From the NCBI RefSeq assembly GCF_022539665.2, contig NC_081336.1, positions 2,728,001 to 2,792,000 of the forward strand: a stretch of DNA of 64,000 nucleotides, given 5' to 3'. The notes below the pieces were generated by a model. The model saw only the letters and a program-made list of their open reading frames with translations. It was not told where the DNA came from and ran no database searches. This document shows, piece after piece, positions 23,644 through 35,316 of the stretch. The position numbers and the translations under genes are program-made. Every line of letters starts with the position of its first letter. The stretch's first letter is position 1. The DNA is from Daphnia carinata (Eukaryota > Arthropoda > Branchiopoda > Diplostraca > Daphniidae).

Positions 23644-25586
23644 TTATTTGCGTGCAAATGCCTTCTGAATTTTTGCGATGATCAACTCGATAAGAAAAAC
23701 GAAGAAACTTATAGCCATGCCCAATGCCACGATGACAAGAGATCCACTCATTTCCTTCCGGCCAAGTGGGGCAATTTTTTTAGCTTGATCAGTAGTCACA
23801 TCAGAGACGCGGCAAGGATTCTGCGATTTGGCAGTTCGCTCGGCATATTGAATCAATCCAGCTTGATGCATCAGTAGTAGCCTTTATGTTTAACAATTAA
23901 TAAGAATGTAATTCCTTGCTAAGAAATTAATTAATTGTCGAAGATTACTCATAGTCAATTGCTTTGGCTATCGGACTGTTCTTCGGATAGGTAAAGACTT
24001 GTGGGCGACCAAAGAAGGTTTTTTCTGCCAGAGTGACGAGACATTTGCGATTGATTTTGTAGCTACTTTCAATTAGAGATTCTGCATTGGATTCGACCTG
24101 CCAATAAAGTATCGAAGTAGGGTATTTAACATGCGTACTTACGTATCAATTTGTTTCTGTTTAAATACGCACCATGACCAAAGCCGTATTGTCCTTCACG
24201 ATTTCAGCGATATCATCTACCATCAAGGCATTGACGATTCGTCTTTCAGGATGGCGTCGCATTTGATCAGCAAGCCTCTTTAGCGTTGGATTCGACGATG
24301 CCTGAAACGAAAGTCGATCTTGTTAAAAAGGAATATATGAACATCATAGACCGACCATACCATGATGTGTTCGTCCGTGCTCGATCCTTTGATTAGAAGA
24401 GTTTTAACCGTAGTGCTTTTGGCCGAATCTTCAATAGAGTTAATAGCCGGTTTAAATACTGGTGTCGACAGAATAGAAGTGTATGATGCCGTAAAATAAT
24501 TCATGGTGATGTAAATCCCAAATATGGTGGCCAAGCAAAGTATTCGAAACGGTGTTGTGGAACCTCTCGGAGTAATACCTTAATTTAAAAATTCGACGTG
24601 ATTTAAAGGAAATTAGCACACGGAAATTACTGAAGAAGGACAAAGGAAATGCAATACTTTGGGATGTCCATAATCCGAAATAATAAACAACCCAATAACC
24701 CAAAGTGGGAGCCGTAACACCCAATCTTGAACTGTGTACGCGAATGATAATCCACGAAACCACGGTGGTAGCAACGAGGGTAACTAAAATGACAATCCAA
24801 ACCTTAAGAAAATGAAATAAGAGTTTGAAGTTCGCCTTCGTTGCCTTATGGGTCATAATCTGTACCGGAAGCTGAAATGATGATGTTCCAAACCATGTTC
24901 TACTGTTCTCTTTTGGAAAAGGGACAAGTATAGCGGAGTCTGCATACACCACTGGATACGAAATGTCTACGACCTTTGCCTTACTAGATGCAGGTGCACT
25001 CATAGTCACGCACATGTCAACTTCCTGAAAACAAAGGTGAAATATGTGTAAGAGGCAAACTCAAAACTGCGTTATAAATTAAAAATTTTACCTTGCGTTG
25101 TAACTGCCCTGTGGTTCCCGTCCAGGAACCGTTCGACTGAAGGAAGCCGGATGTTAAAATGTCCCGTGGACGAATAATTTCATATCTACGTAGCCGCATC
25201 CAAAACAAGGCGATTAAGTTGTGTCACTGATGGGGAAAAGTATTTCAGACTGAATTACGTGAAACCAATTTGACTTGCTAAAATGTCTAGCACAATTTTT
25301 TCAATTATCCCGAAATTGATGACGGCCAATTCAGGGTCGTTTATTAAGGGATTCTAAATTAAAATCAACCGCGTTACGAAAATATTGTATGCATAATTAC
25401 ATTCATATTTGAGCTTACCCTGGTACTGGAAATAAGCAAATGCAACTGGTACAACGATTGACGAGGAATTTTGGATCTGTGAACATCCATGCTAACTGGA
25501 CTTATGAAATAAGATACTGTACCCAAAAGAATAACGAATATCAACAACTTGTTTCGCGACGCCGTAATGTTTTCAACGAAAATCAT
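23644..25586 (-). CDS. Ionotropic-receptor-like ligand-gated channel, IR-B
   Basis: Exons 25419-25586, 25259-25353, 25092-25185, 24866-25024, 24658-24802, 24361-24578, 24173-24301, 23949-24097 and 23644-23881 give 464 aa. It has the same nine-exon layout and phases as IR-A. The N-terminal hydrophobic leader is LLIFVILLGTVSYFI. S1 includes LAVINFGIIEKIVLDILASQ, M1 is VWIVILVTLVATTVVSWIII, the pore-side segment ends YFGLWTSQ, and M3 carries YFTASYTSILSTP. M4 precedes a KKAFARK-like tail. It is divergent from CP5 (start to start 873 bp), mirroring the CP2/IR-A pair in inverted orientation. Expected role: chemosensory cation channel; ligand unknown. Confidence 0.88.
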
Positions 25587-26458
25587 CCTTGGTTCTGTTT
25601 AGACGAGTATGTCCATAGAGGTATAGCTTCTATACTAAAGTTTTTTCGGAAAGTGAGCGGTACTTTATAGAGGTTTTACCATTTCAGCTTGCAATATCCA
25701 GGTAGAAGAGCTTGATGTCGTGGAGGACGTTACATTTGTTGAAAACAGAATAAAGCTTTAACTTTCCATAGTTAATATTAGAAGTTTGTATCGGTCGAGT
25801 ATTCACCGGTGCGTAAATTTACATGTATCCAAGCACATGTCGAAATACAAAACAGAATACAAGGTATGGTATTAAGGTAACTAAAGATGTGCATCATTTA
25901 ATGGATGCGTGGGCAATCTCAACATCTTCCCAAGTGAAACGGCAGATTGATTTGAAATAGATCAAGCGCAACAGAATAGTATAACAGATGCTTAAACGAA
26001 ATAATTCTTATTTCATTTTGTGCAGTTCAGTAAAACTAATGTTGGATCACAAGGAATAGTATCTGGATTTCAAAAAAAAATAATTCTCAACTACTTTGGG
26101 TAGGAAAAGCAAACTTGGAACGTAACATTAGGTGATAGAATATAGAAAAAGGATAATGGACGAGGCAACAAACCGCAGGCGAAAAAAATCAGGAAAAAGG
26201 ACATGAAGGCAAACAATTTCCAAAGACGGACAAAAGCTGATCGTGTAGGTAACCACAAAAAGTGAATGTGTTCTAACAATCGTCGCCTCTTTTCGTTTTC
26301 CCTTTCTCACCGTGGACAATCGCAATAATATTGTCTTTTCTCGTTTCTACCTCGTACTATAACCCCACTCACTAGCCAACTATATAACATGGCTGTGTTG
26401 ACTGAAAAATGTCACCAGTTGCTCCCCGATTCCATCAGCCAAAACTTCTTCCTCCGCC
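25587..26458. other. Shared divergent upstream region of IR-B and CP5
   Basis: It contains a block (about 25830-25985) similar to the inverted upstream block of IR-A (about 10590-10730) and, more weakly, to that of IR-C (about 31020-31090). Recognisable strings are AAGTGAAAC, ATTGATTTG and GAATAGTA in the same order. CP5 has a TATA-like TATATAAC at 26381-26388. No coding feature. Confidence 0.55.
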
Positions 26459-26989
26459 ATGCAGGTCTTATTATTTTACAACAATTAAAAAAATCAGTCA
26501 CAATTGTGAGCGTGAATAATATGAATAAAAAACAACAGGTTCAAACTGTCATCATCTTCGTTTCATTGGCTGGCGTTTTCACTGCTGGGCAAGAGCAGGC
26601 ACAGTACGAAAGTGTTTCAGCCAAGCCTTCTTATGAGCAACAGGTAAATATTGTTATTACATACTTGTCCAAGCCCAAGTCAATAACGTGTCAATTTCCA
26701 GCAAGCTCCAATGCCGCATTCCTTTGCGTGGGCCGTGAAGGACGAGCCGAGCAAGAACGACTATTCGCACCAACAGGAAAGCGATGGCAAGGTGACTACC
26801 GGCTCTTACCGTGTCGCTTTGCCCGATGGCCGCACACAGATCGTCACATACAGGGCCGATGAAAACGGTTACGTTGCTGATGTCAAGTACGAAGGCGAGG
26901 CTCGCTATCCGGAATACAAGCCTTCGTCGTACAGCAAGCCAACGGAATCCTATGCCAAGGCGTCCAAACCAGAAAACCGCTCCGTTTAA
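26459..26989 (+). CDS. RR-type cuticle protein, CP5
   Basis: Exons 26459-26464, 26539-26643 and 26702-26989 give 132 aa. The leader MQVQTVIIFVSLAGVFTAG is identical to CP1. The R&R core is GSYRVALPDGRTQIVTYRAD, then GYVADVKYEGEARYP. The C-terminus differs (SKPTESYAKASKPENRSV). It is the only plus-strand copy of the family here, and it sits head to head with IR-B. AATAAA-type signals lie at 27105-27130. Confidence 0.93.
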
Positions 26990-27560
26990 CAGTTGAAAAC
27001 ATGCGGAATTGACTTGTACTATAATGTGAGTTCTCAAACGAAGTTTGTCTTTTTCTGAAGTTCAATGTTCCATTGGTTGTAAGTAAACTCCTGTGATATA
27101 CGACAATAAATAAATGAATAAATAAATAATAATCTTCATTGTTTTTCTTCCATAAGTACTGATAAACACTAGACTTGTTTCTAATTTCCATCCCCCCATC
27201 GAATTGCCTTTTCAACTTAAAATCAGAGAACAAGGAGACACAGAAATGCATTGTGTACTCCACTAAATATTTTTGCAGTTCTCACAATTACACAGTCAGC
27301 CCAATTTTGTATTTCCTTTGCAATTTACCCATCAGTAATGTGATTATATAAACGTCGTAAATACTTACTACAGTACCGGACAAATCATGCTTTAATTGCG
27401 TACGAATGCTTTTTCCATGAGAAAAAAAGATGTCATACACAGAAGAGTAATGTAGACAAACAACTGATAACTAGAAGAGGTCATCTTTTTAAATAATATG
27501 ACCCGTCGACATTAAATGTTTGTTTAGATTCGTTCTCCACAAGAAAAAACCTCGACACAG
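26990..27560. repeat. CP 3' flank plus collapsed IR unit, copy 1
   Basis: 26990-27400 (CP5 3' UTR and flank) matches 28343-28735. 27485-27560 matches the IR-C upstream flank at 30655-30740. The two pieces are joined by a small in-frame IR relic (27392-27484). The IR body, about 1.9 kb, has been deleted. Confidence 0.82.
27392..27499 (-). pseudogene. Internally deleted ionotropic-receptor relic
   Basis: It corresponds to the start of IR exon 1 fused directly to the last codons of exon 9. The original start codon is ATA at 27497-27499. The internal ATG (27482-27484) opens a 30-residue frame that begins like the IR-C leader (SYQLFVY) and ends with EKAFVRN, matching the KKAFARK tail. Everything between is missing. 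It is probably nonfunctional, though it still reads as an open leader peptide. Confidence 0.82.
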
Positions 27561-27564
27561 AAAC

Positions 27565-27930
27565 ACTTGATATCTAAACCGACTATGACTGCGATTCATG
27601 CCACAATGCGTTTGACTAAGCCGTGAAGGATCATCTTGCCCAATGGCTGTTCTCCTTCGATTTCCTCGTCTTACCCTTAAAGGCAGAAAAATGGGGGAAA
27701 ACAAAGAAACGGTGGGAAGGGTCAGTTTCTAAAAACATGTCAACAAAAAGCAAAAGGCATTTTTCAGAAAGCGGCCACTTGGGAAATGAAATAGAGCAAA
27801 ACAAAACAGAAACCACAAAAAATTTAAATAAAAATGATGGGAAGGGTTAGCATCTAAAAGCAAATGTAAAAGTCATTTTTAGGAAAAGCCACTTGGGAAA
27901 TGTAAATTGAACAAAACCATAAAATAGTTG
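27565..27930. repeat. Duplicated noncoding block N, copy 2
   Basis: Counterpart of 22890-23330, starting TCTAAACCGACTATGACTGC, with the same internal GATGGGAAGGGTTAG repeat. Confidence 0.7.
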
Positions 27931-28342
27931 TCCCATTTTCTTGTCAAGGCCAAAAAAAGTATTGGTTGTTTAATAAACGATTATGCTTACCATACCTCCA
28001 TCGTTTTTTCGCTGCAATGTCAGCCACCTTGTTTTTGAACAATAATTCTATGAAAAGGGTTAGGGTAACCTAAACAAAAATGTGTTTTTAAGTGAAAAAG
28101 CTTAAATAATTTTGAGAATAGTTTTAAAAAATCTTTTAAATTGCAAATTTAAAAATGGTAAGAAAGTGGAATGTAAAAAATCGATTAAGAATCCCCTAAG
28201 ATTTAAACATTCTTCTCTCAGATCCTAGTTTAATGAAGAAATGAAAATGAAAATTTCTCTTTTAATTTCGTACTCCTCTTTTTGTATTGTTCGAATTTCA
28301 TTAGTTTTCAGCATAATTGCGGAATCATTCTCCTTCAGTATA

Positions 28343-28723
28343 ACATGCGGAATCGACGTGTACTATAAAGTGAATTCTCAAACGAAGCTTTCTAAATTTC
28401 AATGTTCCATGGGTTGTAAATAAACTACTGCAATATACAAAAATAAATAACTAAATAGTAATCTTCATCGTTTTTGTCCCATAACTACCGATATGCATTG
28501 GACTTAAGAATTAGTACGTAGGACCCCCCATCGTATTAGACTTTCAACTTCAAATCAGAGAACAAGTAGATAAGAAGTGAATTGTGTATTCCACAAAATA
28601 TTTTTGCAGTACTCACCACTACACAGTCAGCCCGATTTTGTATTTCCTTTTGCAAGTTACCGATCAGCAATGTGATTATATAAACGTCGTAAATACCTAC
28701 TACAGTACCGGGCAAATTACGCT
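28343..28723. repeat. CP 3' flank, copy 2 (without a CP gene)
   Basis: It matches 26990-27390, including AACATGCGGAATCGACGTG and CACAGTCAGCCCGATTTTG. It lies downstream of the IR-C stop but contains the 3' UTR of a cuticle gene that is no longer present, so a CP gene next to IR-C was lost. Confidence 0.78.
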
Positions 28724-30670
28724 TTACTTGCGTGCAAATGCTTTTTTCATCTTCGTGATAATCAATTCGACAAGAAAAACGAAGAAGCTTACAGCCATTC
28801 CCAAAGCCAGAATGACAAAAGATCCGCTCATTTCCTTTCGGCCAAGTGGGGCAATTTTTCGAGCTTGGGCTTTAGCCAAATCAGAGACGCGACAGCGATT
28901 CTTCGATTTGGAAATCCGCTCGGCATATTGAATCAATCCAGCTTGATGCATCAGCAGGAGACTACATGTTAAACGATAAAAACTATCCATTATTAAGATC
29001 AAGAAATTGAAGCGGTTGAAACCAACTCGTAATCTATTTCTTTGGCTATCGGACTGTTCTTGGGATAGGTGAAGCCCTGCGGACGACTAAAGAAGGTTTT
29101 CTCGGCCAGAGTCACAAGACATTTGTTGTTGATCTTATAGCTATTTTCAATTAATGAAACGCCATTCGACTCGACCTGAACAGATGTACGTTTTTAATAT
29201 AATATTCTTACATTTCCCTTATCTCTTCAAGACTTACTATAACCATAGCAGTATCGTCCTTTACGATGGTTGAAATATCATCCACTGTGAATGCGTCGAC
29301 GATCCTTCTTTCAGGATAGCGCCGCATTTGATCGGCGATCTTTTTAAAAGTGGGATCCGATGATGACTGAACCAATAGTCGATATTGATGACGGCCATGG
29401 ACAAATGGAGTAAATAAAAGAATTCAAAAAAGAATATACCATGATTTGCTCGTCGGAGCTCGATCCTTTGATTAGAAGAGTTTTAACTGTGTGGCTTTTG
29501 GCTAAATCTTCAACGGAGTTTATAGTCGCCTTGAAAACAGGCGTCGACAGAATAGAAGTGTAAGACGCTGTAAAGTAATTGGCGGCTATGTAAATCCCGA
29601 ATAAGGTAGCAACGCAAACTATACGAAATGGTGTTGAGGAACCTCTCAGCATAATACCTTCCAACAAAATAATGAAACGTCTTTAAATCGAACAGATGAA
29701 CAAACAAACGGAATGTGTGATGTACCTTGCGATGTCCACAAGCCGAAATAGAAAAAAACCCAGTAACTCAACGTGGGAGCTTTAACGTCCAATCTTGAAC
29801 TGTTGATGCGGAAGATGATCCACGAAATGAAAATGGTAACAACAAAAGTAACAAGAATGGCGATCCAAGCCTTCAAAATATACGATAAGAGTTTGATTGG
29901 ATTTATCTGTGCCTTAAATGGCATAGTTTATACCGGATATTGAAATGATGATGTGCCGAACCATACTCTATTGTTTTCTTTTGGAAATGGAATGATTATA
30001 GCAGAATTTGCATACACGACGGGGTAGGAATTGTCTAGGATCTTTGCTTTACTAAGCGCTGCTGCACTCCAAGTCACGCACATATCAACTTCCTTCGCGA
30101 GCAATTGTTAAATACTATTATTAGTTGTGCAGAGAAACATCTAATAATTAAATCTAAATCAAGATGAACGTACCCTTCGTTGCAATTGACCAGTAGTTCC
30201 AGTCCACGAACCGTTCCGCTGGAGAAAACCTGTCGATAAAATGTCCTGAGGAGGAACAATCTCATACCTACGAAACCGCACTCGCGAATCACAGTCAGTG
30301 GATGGAATAAATATTTGTCCATTGTATTACGTGAAACCCAGATGATTTGCTAAAATGTCCAGTATAATTTTCTCCATTTTTCCTGAACTGACGACTGCTA
30401 GTTCAGGCTTTTTTACCAAAGGGCTCTGAACGGATGAAGTGTACAAGAACACAAAAGAACACTGTAAAATTATATCAATAAAATTGTGTCTCAATTTAGT
30501 CTTACCCTAGTGCTTGATATAAACAAGTGCAACTTGTACATTGATTGAAGGTGCTCTTCGGAACGGTGTGCATAAATGCTAATTGGTTCTATGAGAAAAG
30601 ATGATGTACACAGGAGAGCAACATAGACAAACAGCTGATATCTTGAAGAGGTCATCTTTTTAAATAACAT
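28724..30670 (-). CDS. Ionotropic-receptor-like ligand-gated channel, IR-C
   Basis: Exons 30506-30670, 30331-30425, 30174-30267, 29934-30092, 29726-29870, 29440-29657, 29238-29366, 29027-29175 and 28724-28961 give 463 aa. Architecture as in IR-A and IR-B: leader, S1 (GSWTGTTGQLQRR), M1 (AWIAILVTFVVTIFISWIIF), pore side (YWVFFYFGLWTSQG), M3 (YFTASYTSILSTP), S2 and M4 ending KKAFARK. The donor after exon 8 is GTTGGT, weaker than the GTAATC of its paralogues. No partner cuticle gene remains; only its 3' flank survives downstream. Confidence 0.87.
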
Positions 30671-31553
30671 CGTCAGTCGACGTTAAATTTTTGTTTAGAT
30701 TCGTTCTCTACGAGAAGAAACCTCAACACTGATACACTTTTGAATGTGTTGCTCTCAGAAACTGAAGCCTTATTCAATCAGAACAACATAATTTATACTG
30801 CCCCACGAGATTTCTATCGCCATTCTTCTGGTGGTACGTCCAGGTGTGTTAGAGGGCCCTTGGTAAGCTCAATAACGCTCTGCTGATTCCACAAAGCTGT
30901 CTCTGAGAATCACTCGTGCGTGGATTTAAATGCCATCGCATTTGAAATGCTAAACAAAATACAACGTAAAGCATTGTAGGATACTTAAATATGTGATACA
31001 CGTGATTAAAAAGGTGAGTCGGTAGAATTTACCGAAGTGAAACACGGGAAATTGATTTGGCATTCGTCGAACGCGGTAGAATAGTAAAAGAGACGTTACG
31101 TTGATTAGCAAAACTTCACTGTTCACGCCAGTACTACATCGGTACTGCTGTTGCTGGTAAAAAATTGTTTGAATAAATATTGAGTTACGTGACACGGTAT
31201 TTGTCAACACGACGATTGCATCATAAAATTGTCATTCGTTTCACGTTATCCCGGTGTTTTTCTGTTTATCGAATTAATTAATTATTGCGAAATAGCCGTA
31301 AACCTATTCAACCAGTATCTTGTTTATTGCTATGCCTGATCATCTGTGGTCTGAGTGATCACATGTCTTACACCAACGGACATAGCCCGTAAACAACCAA
31401 CGTGTTGGTCTGAAGTGATTGAAATCTCAGCACAATCGATTTTGATTGCTTTGTTAACCATGTATTTTTTTTTATTTTATAACAACATCTTAAAGTTTTT
31501 TAAATTGGGATCTTATTGTTTTTTTTTTTTTCAAAAGAACGATCAAGCAGCCC
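30671..31553. other. IR-C upstream region
   Basis: It carries the weakly conserved IR upstream block (about 31020-31090). No gene is supported; short ORFs are AT-rich and unconserved. Confidence 0.5.
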
Positions 31554-31998
31554 TCATTTGGCTTCAATCTCAATAGTTATCGGTGCACTGCTGGCGAACT
31601 GTCGATCGTAATCGCCAGCATAGCCGTAATATCCTTCTTCTCCAGGGCTATATTCTGAGTATTCGGCACCATATCCACCATAACTACCATCATTTGGATT
31701 ACCTGCAATAATTGAACAATTCTAATTTTGTACGATACTCCAACCTAAAAACGAATGGTGTTACCGTAGCCGTAACGAGTCCCCAATACTCCGCTTAAAA
31801 TTGCTTCGAGATGACGACGATTACGCGGAGCTCCTTCAACCACAACAGTTAAGGCCAGGATAGACAAAACAACACACAACACCAACTAATAAAAATAGAT
31901 GTCATAAAAAGGCAAATAAAAGTAGACGTTACTTGAAATTATATCGAATTTTAAAAAGAAATTGATGTTATAATAACCAAAATAGGACGAGCAGCCAT
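31554..31998 (-). CDS. Small secreted Gly/Tyr-rich protein
   Basis: Exons 31978-31998, 31765-31885 and 31554-31702 give 96 aa; all introns are GT-AG and the frame closes exactly. The N-terminus MAARPILLVLCVVLSILALT is a strong signal peptide, ending near VVVEGA. The mature chain starts basic (PRNRRHLEAILSG) and continues with a Gly/Tyr/Glu-rich part (GYGAEYSEYSPGEEGYYGYA). The NRR could be a processing site. A TATA-like GTATAAAAAG is at 32080-32089. It could be a matrix protein, antimicrobial-type glycine-rich peptide or neuropeptide precursor. No family is recognised. Confidence 0.72.
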
Positions 31999-33353
31999 GA
32001 TTTTTGAGGATGAAAATTAAAAAATTTTAGTTCGATTGACGATCATCAAATGGTAGGAAACTAAGCCCAAGCCAAGGGCTTTTTATACTTGAGGATGCCC
32101 TAGTGGAGACCACAGGAATAAACCCAATCATCCCGGTACGTCGAAGAGGGTTTTTCCAGCTTACAAAATAAAAACTTGTCTTAGGTTAGTAACCTGAATT
32201 CCAAGGACAAGATATCCTTTCTTAACAGAGCCTTAGCCCTAAGAGGAAAAAGTTTTCTTTCCTGTTTATTGCGTCAGTATCTTAACTCGTGCCCATATCT
32301 TTCACGTCTTTATAAATTCCCTTCTAGGGTGCATTAACCTTGGCTGACCGGTGAACGATGTACCCGGATAGGCGGTTGGTCCCAGCTTCTTCCATCTCAG
32401 TCTATGGCGATGGAAACCTGTTTTTATTTTTCGAAATTTCCCTGTCCATCTAAATCTTCTCTGATTAATGCAGGGGATTCTAGATATAGAGATCGATATC
32501 GTTTTCCAATAAAGCTAAAAACATTAAATTTAAATCTTTTCATTACGTGCACGTATTGTTGTTTGAACTGGTGTGTATTACTCGTTTTACATTTCAGGGA
32601 AAAGTAAAAAAAAAAAAATATCGACATAAAAAATTGTTGTGGCTCTTATACATCGCTTTATAATAATGGGAAGTGGAATTACTTAACTTCAATAATATGG
32701 GGGGATATTTTGTTTAACTATACATTTCTTTTCCCTACAAGTTATGTTGATTTCAGTCACAGTAAAAAAATAGATAAAAATTTTTTCGAGTGTGTTGTCA
32801 ACATCTTGTACGTAATACAGCATTCCTTTTAAATGGTTGTGTGATAACATCTCTAGTGGATATGAAAGGGGCTGTGCTGTACGATACATAACGAAAGGGT
32901 TCGCGGCTTCCTTTTTTAACTCCAGCAAAAGAATACTCGAGGTCATTTCAGGATAAACGCATCACGGAGCAATATCGCATCATTTTACGGTTCCTTTATT
33001 CTTTTCAATGAAAAACCTAATGTTTAAAAAAGAGGGAAGGGGAAAAAAAAGGAAAAGTGTGTTTCACCGATGGAATCAGCACCAAACCTTTAACCATGTT
33101 CTAATGAGATTTACACATCTACAACTTAGTTAAATTCATAGAATCTGACAAATATAAAAAAAAAGGAAGTTAACCGGTGGATTCTTTGTTTAAATTATTA
33201 CCCTTACTGCCGTCCATTAGGGAACTTGTATCGATTCGGTGGCATCAAACTAATCCATACTGAAACTGTTAATCGTACTGTTTCCGACCGAAAAAAATGA
33301 TGCTTAGGTAATTATGTATGGTTGTTATAAAGAGTCTTCCCACATTTGCACTA
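31999..33353. other. Intergenic
   Basis: The left part is the promoter of the small secreted gene and the right part the PDK 3' UTR. A12-13 tracts occur near 32607. No gene, RNA or repeat is supported. Confidence 0.5.
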
Positions 33354-35316
33354 CTACTTAATGAGCTGGGCTTTGGTTGACAAGTGACGGGCTCTTGCAT
33401 GCGATGAAGTAGAGCCAGCAATGTGGCTGACCCAGTCGCGAGTCGGCAACGGTGAACGGTACTGACGGGTAGAGCTGTGATTGAAGACGGGCAACATTTC
33501 ATTAGCTTCCTCGCTGATGGCTTTTAGGAAGACGTATGCATCCGTGCCGTAGCCTTCGCAAGACGTCAGAGTCAAGTCACCCAATAAATAGCGAGCGTAT
33601 AAGCGTGACAGGGGTAAGCCGTAGCCGTAACCTAGGAAACGTAAATAGATGTTAACATTTCAAGGTGAGAGACAAGAGGCTATTAAAATACCTGCCAATG
33701 GGGCGGAATCCGTGTCCGACAAGGACGGCTGCGGTGCAGTAGAGTACATGTAATGAAAGAGATTTTTCATGTCGGAACGAGTGACACCGCCACCTCGATC
33801 AGATATCTGAAAATAGGATTCAATTAGATTTAGTGATCACTTAATGAGATTTCCAATTTTTACTTTGATGGTAACATCTTCTTTCCCGCGGATGATCAGC
33901 ACTTGAATGGGTGGATAATCACGTGCGGCAGCGCCGTGATGTTCAACAACGGCTCGCATGGCATTCTTGAAGAGTTCGAACAATGTGTGATAAAGATGTG
34001 ATGGAACGTAGACAATTTGAATAGGCAATCCTGGTTCCAAGTCTACAAAGCCAACCATGGATCGTTTCAGGTAAAACAGTGAAATTCAAGAATGAGCTCA
34101 TTACTATTATGCTCTTGGACTTCAATATCGGGTGAAGTCAGGTAATACTGATCGCAAAGGAATTTTGCGTTTTCGTAGGCGTCACGCACTACGGATTGCA
34201 CGTCACAGTTGGGATCGATGCAGCCAATGTGCCGTGTGTTGTTCATATGTCCACTAAACAGCAACGCTGTAAATACGTAAATTTAATGTTATTTTTGTTT
34301 TTTTGTAAACGATAATGAATTTTTGGGTTTGCATTTATACTGTGTTGGTTTATCAGCATCCGGATGCCTATTCGAGACATGTAGAAACGATCTAGAAAGT
34401 AATGAATGCGGTGCTCAACTGTCTGATCAACTGGATGGGATTCACGTAATTCGATGACACCCTTAGCCATGGTCGGCACGACGTCGGCATGTCGATTGCG
34501 AATCTTGACTAACGTCTGGCAAAATCTGAATACAAGTCGAAAATGAATTATGAACAGGCATAAATTAAATGTGTCAACTAATGTTGGTTTCACCCACTCG
34601 AGAAGTTTTTTCTGATCGACGCTTTTGAGATCCTCGAATTCGAGAATTTCTGTGAAACTTTTGACGTACCAGTTGTGTACCAAATGAACTGACGGCATGC
34701 GTAGTAGATTTTGTGGCAAGAGGTTGATCTCTTGCATGATGTTGGCCAACCTGACCGGCAATTCCTTGCGTAAAAACTCGAACGACCGTACTTCATTGGC
34801 ACTGCGACCTGTTTTCAAAAAAACGACCCAGATAAACAAAGCCATTTATTACTTTGTAAGTCCCATGCAGACGTATATGTCCAAGTCAACATGGTTGGCG
34901 TTTTTTTGGCAAACGTCCAGCAGGAAAAACGCCATTTGCAACCCGGTTTTATTTAAAAACCTGTTGTTGTTTTTCTTACGATATTTTTACCGCGTTCAAA
35001 ACAACACCAAAAAACACACTCCCGCTCCATAGAAACCTCCCAACTTTGTAAACAAACAACAAGTTTTGACCTTCGGAAGCGATAGCGATTCAATAAACAA
35101 CGCAACGGCGAGACAGCGTCTCGTTACTCGTCCCACGTAATCTTTTAGTGCACACAGAAAACAATACTGCACGAAATAATATATGCATTTTTTGTTGTTT
35201 AACTTACCAAAGTCGATGAATTGTTTGATGGACAATGGCGAAGGGTTGAAATGGGAATAATGATCAAGCATTCGCGTAAGGTTTCGGACGTTGGCAGTGA
35301 AGGCAGTGAGCCTCAT
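33354..35316 (-). CDS. Pdk: Pyruvate dehydrogenase kinase, mitochondrial
   Basis: Seven exons: 35208-35316, 34598-34808, 34341-34525, 34105-34266, 33864-34042, 33692-33806 and 33354-33631, giving 1239 nt or 412 aa, normal for animal PDKs. The N-terminal helical BCDHK/PDK domain includes [17 protein letters not shown] and [15 protein letters not shown]. The GHKL ATPase domain follows with the N box [15 protein letters not shown]1 DRGGGVT, and G2 [22 protein letters not shown] phosphorylates the pyruvate dehydrogenase E1 alpha subunit in the matrix and shuts off acetyl-CoA formation from pyruvate. No separate targeting peptide is obvious beyond [13 protein letters not shown]. Only one PDK gene is seen here. 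The next gene upstream, MLX, is on the same strand. Confidence 0.96.

Noticed and set aside
22989-27850. Two similar ORFs of 75 codons (22989-23216 and 27623-27850) that look like a conserved small protein
   Set aside because: The middle is read in different frames in the two copies and the region contains an internal noncoding repeat, so the likeness is DNA homology, not a protein under selection.
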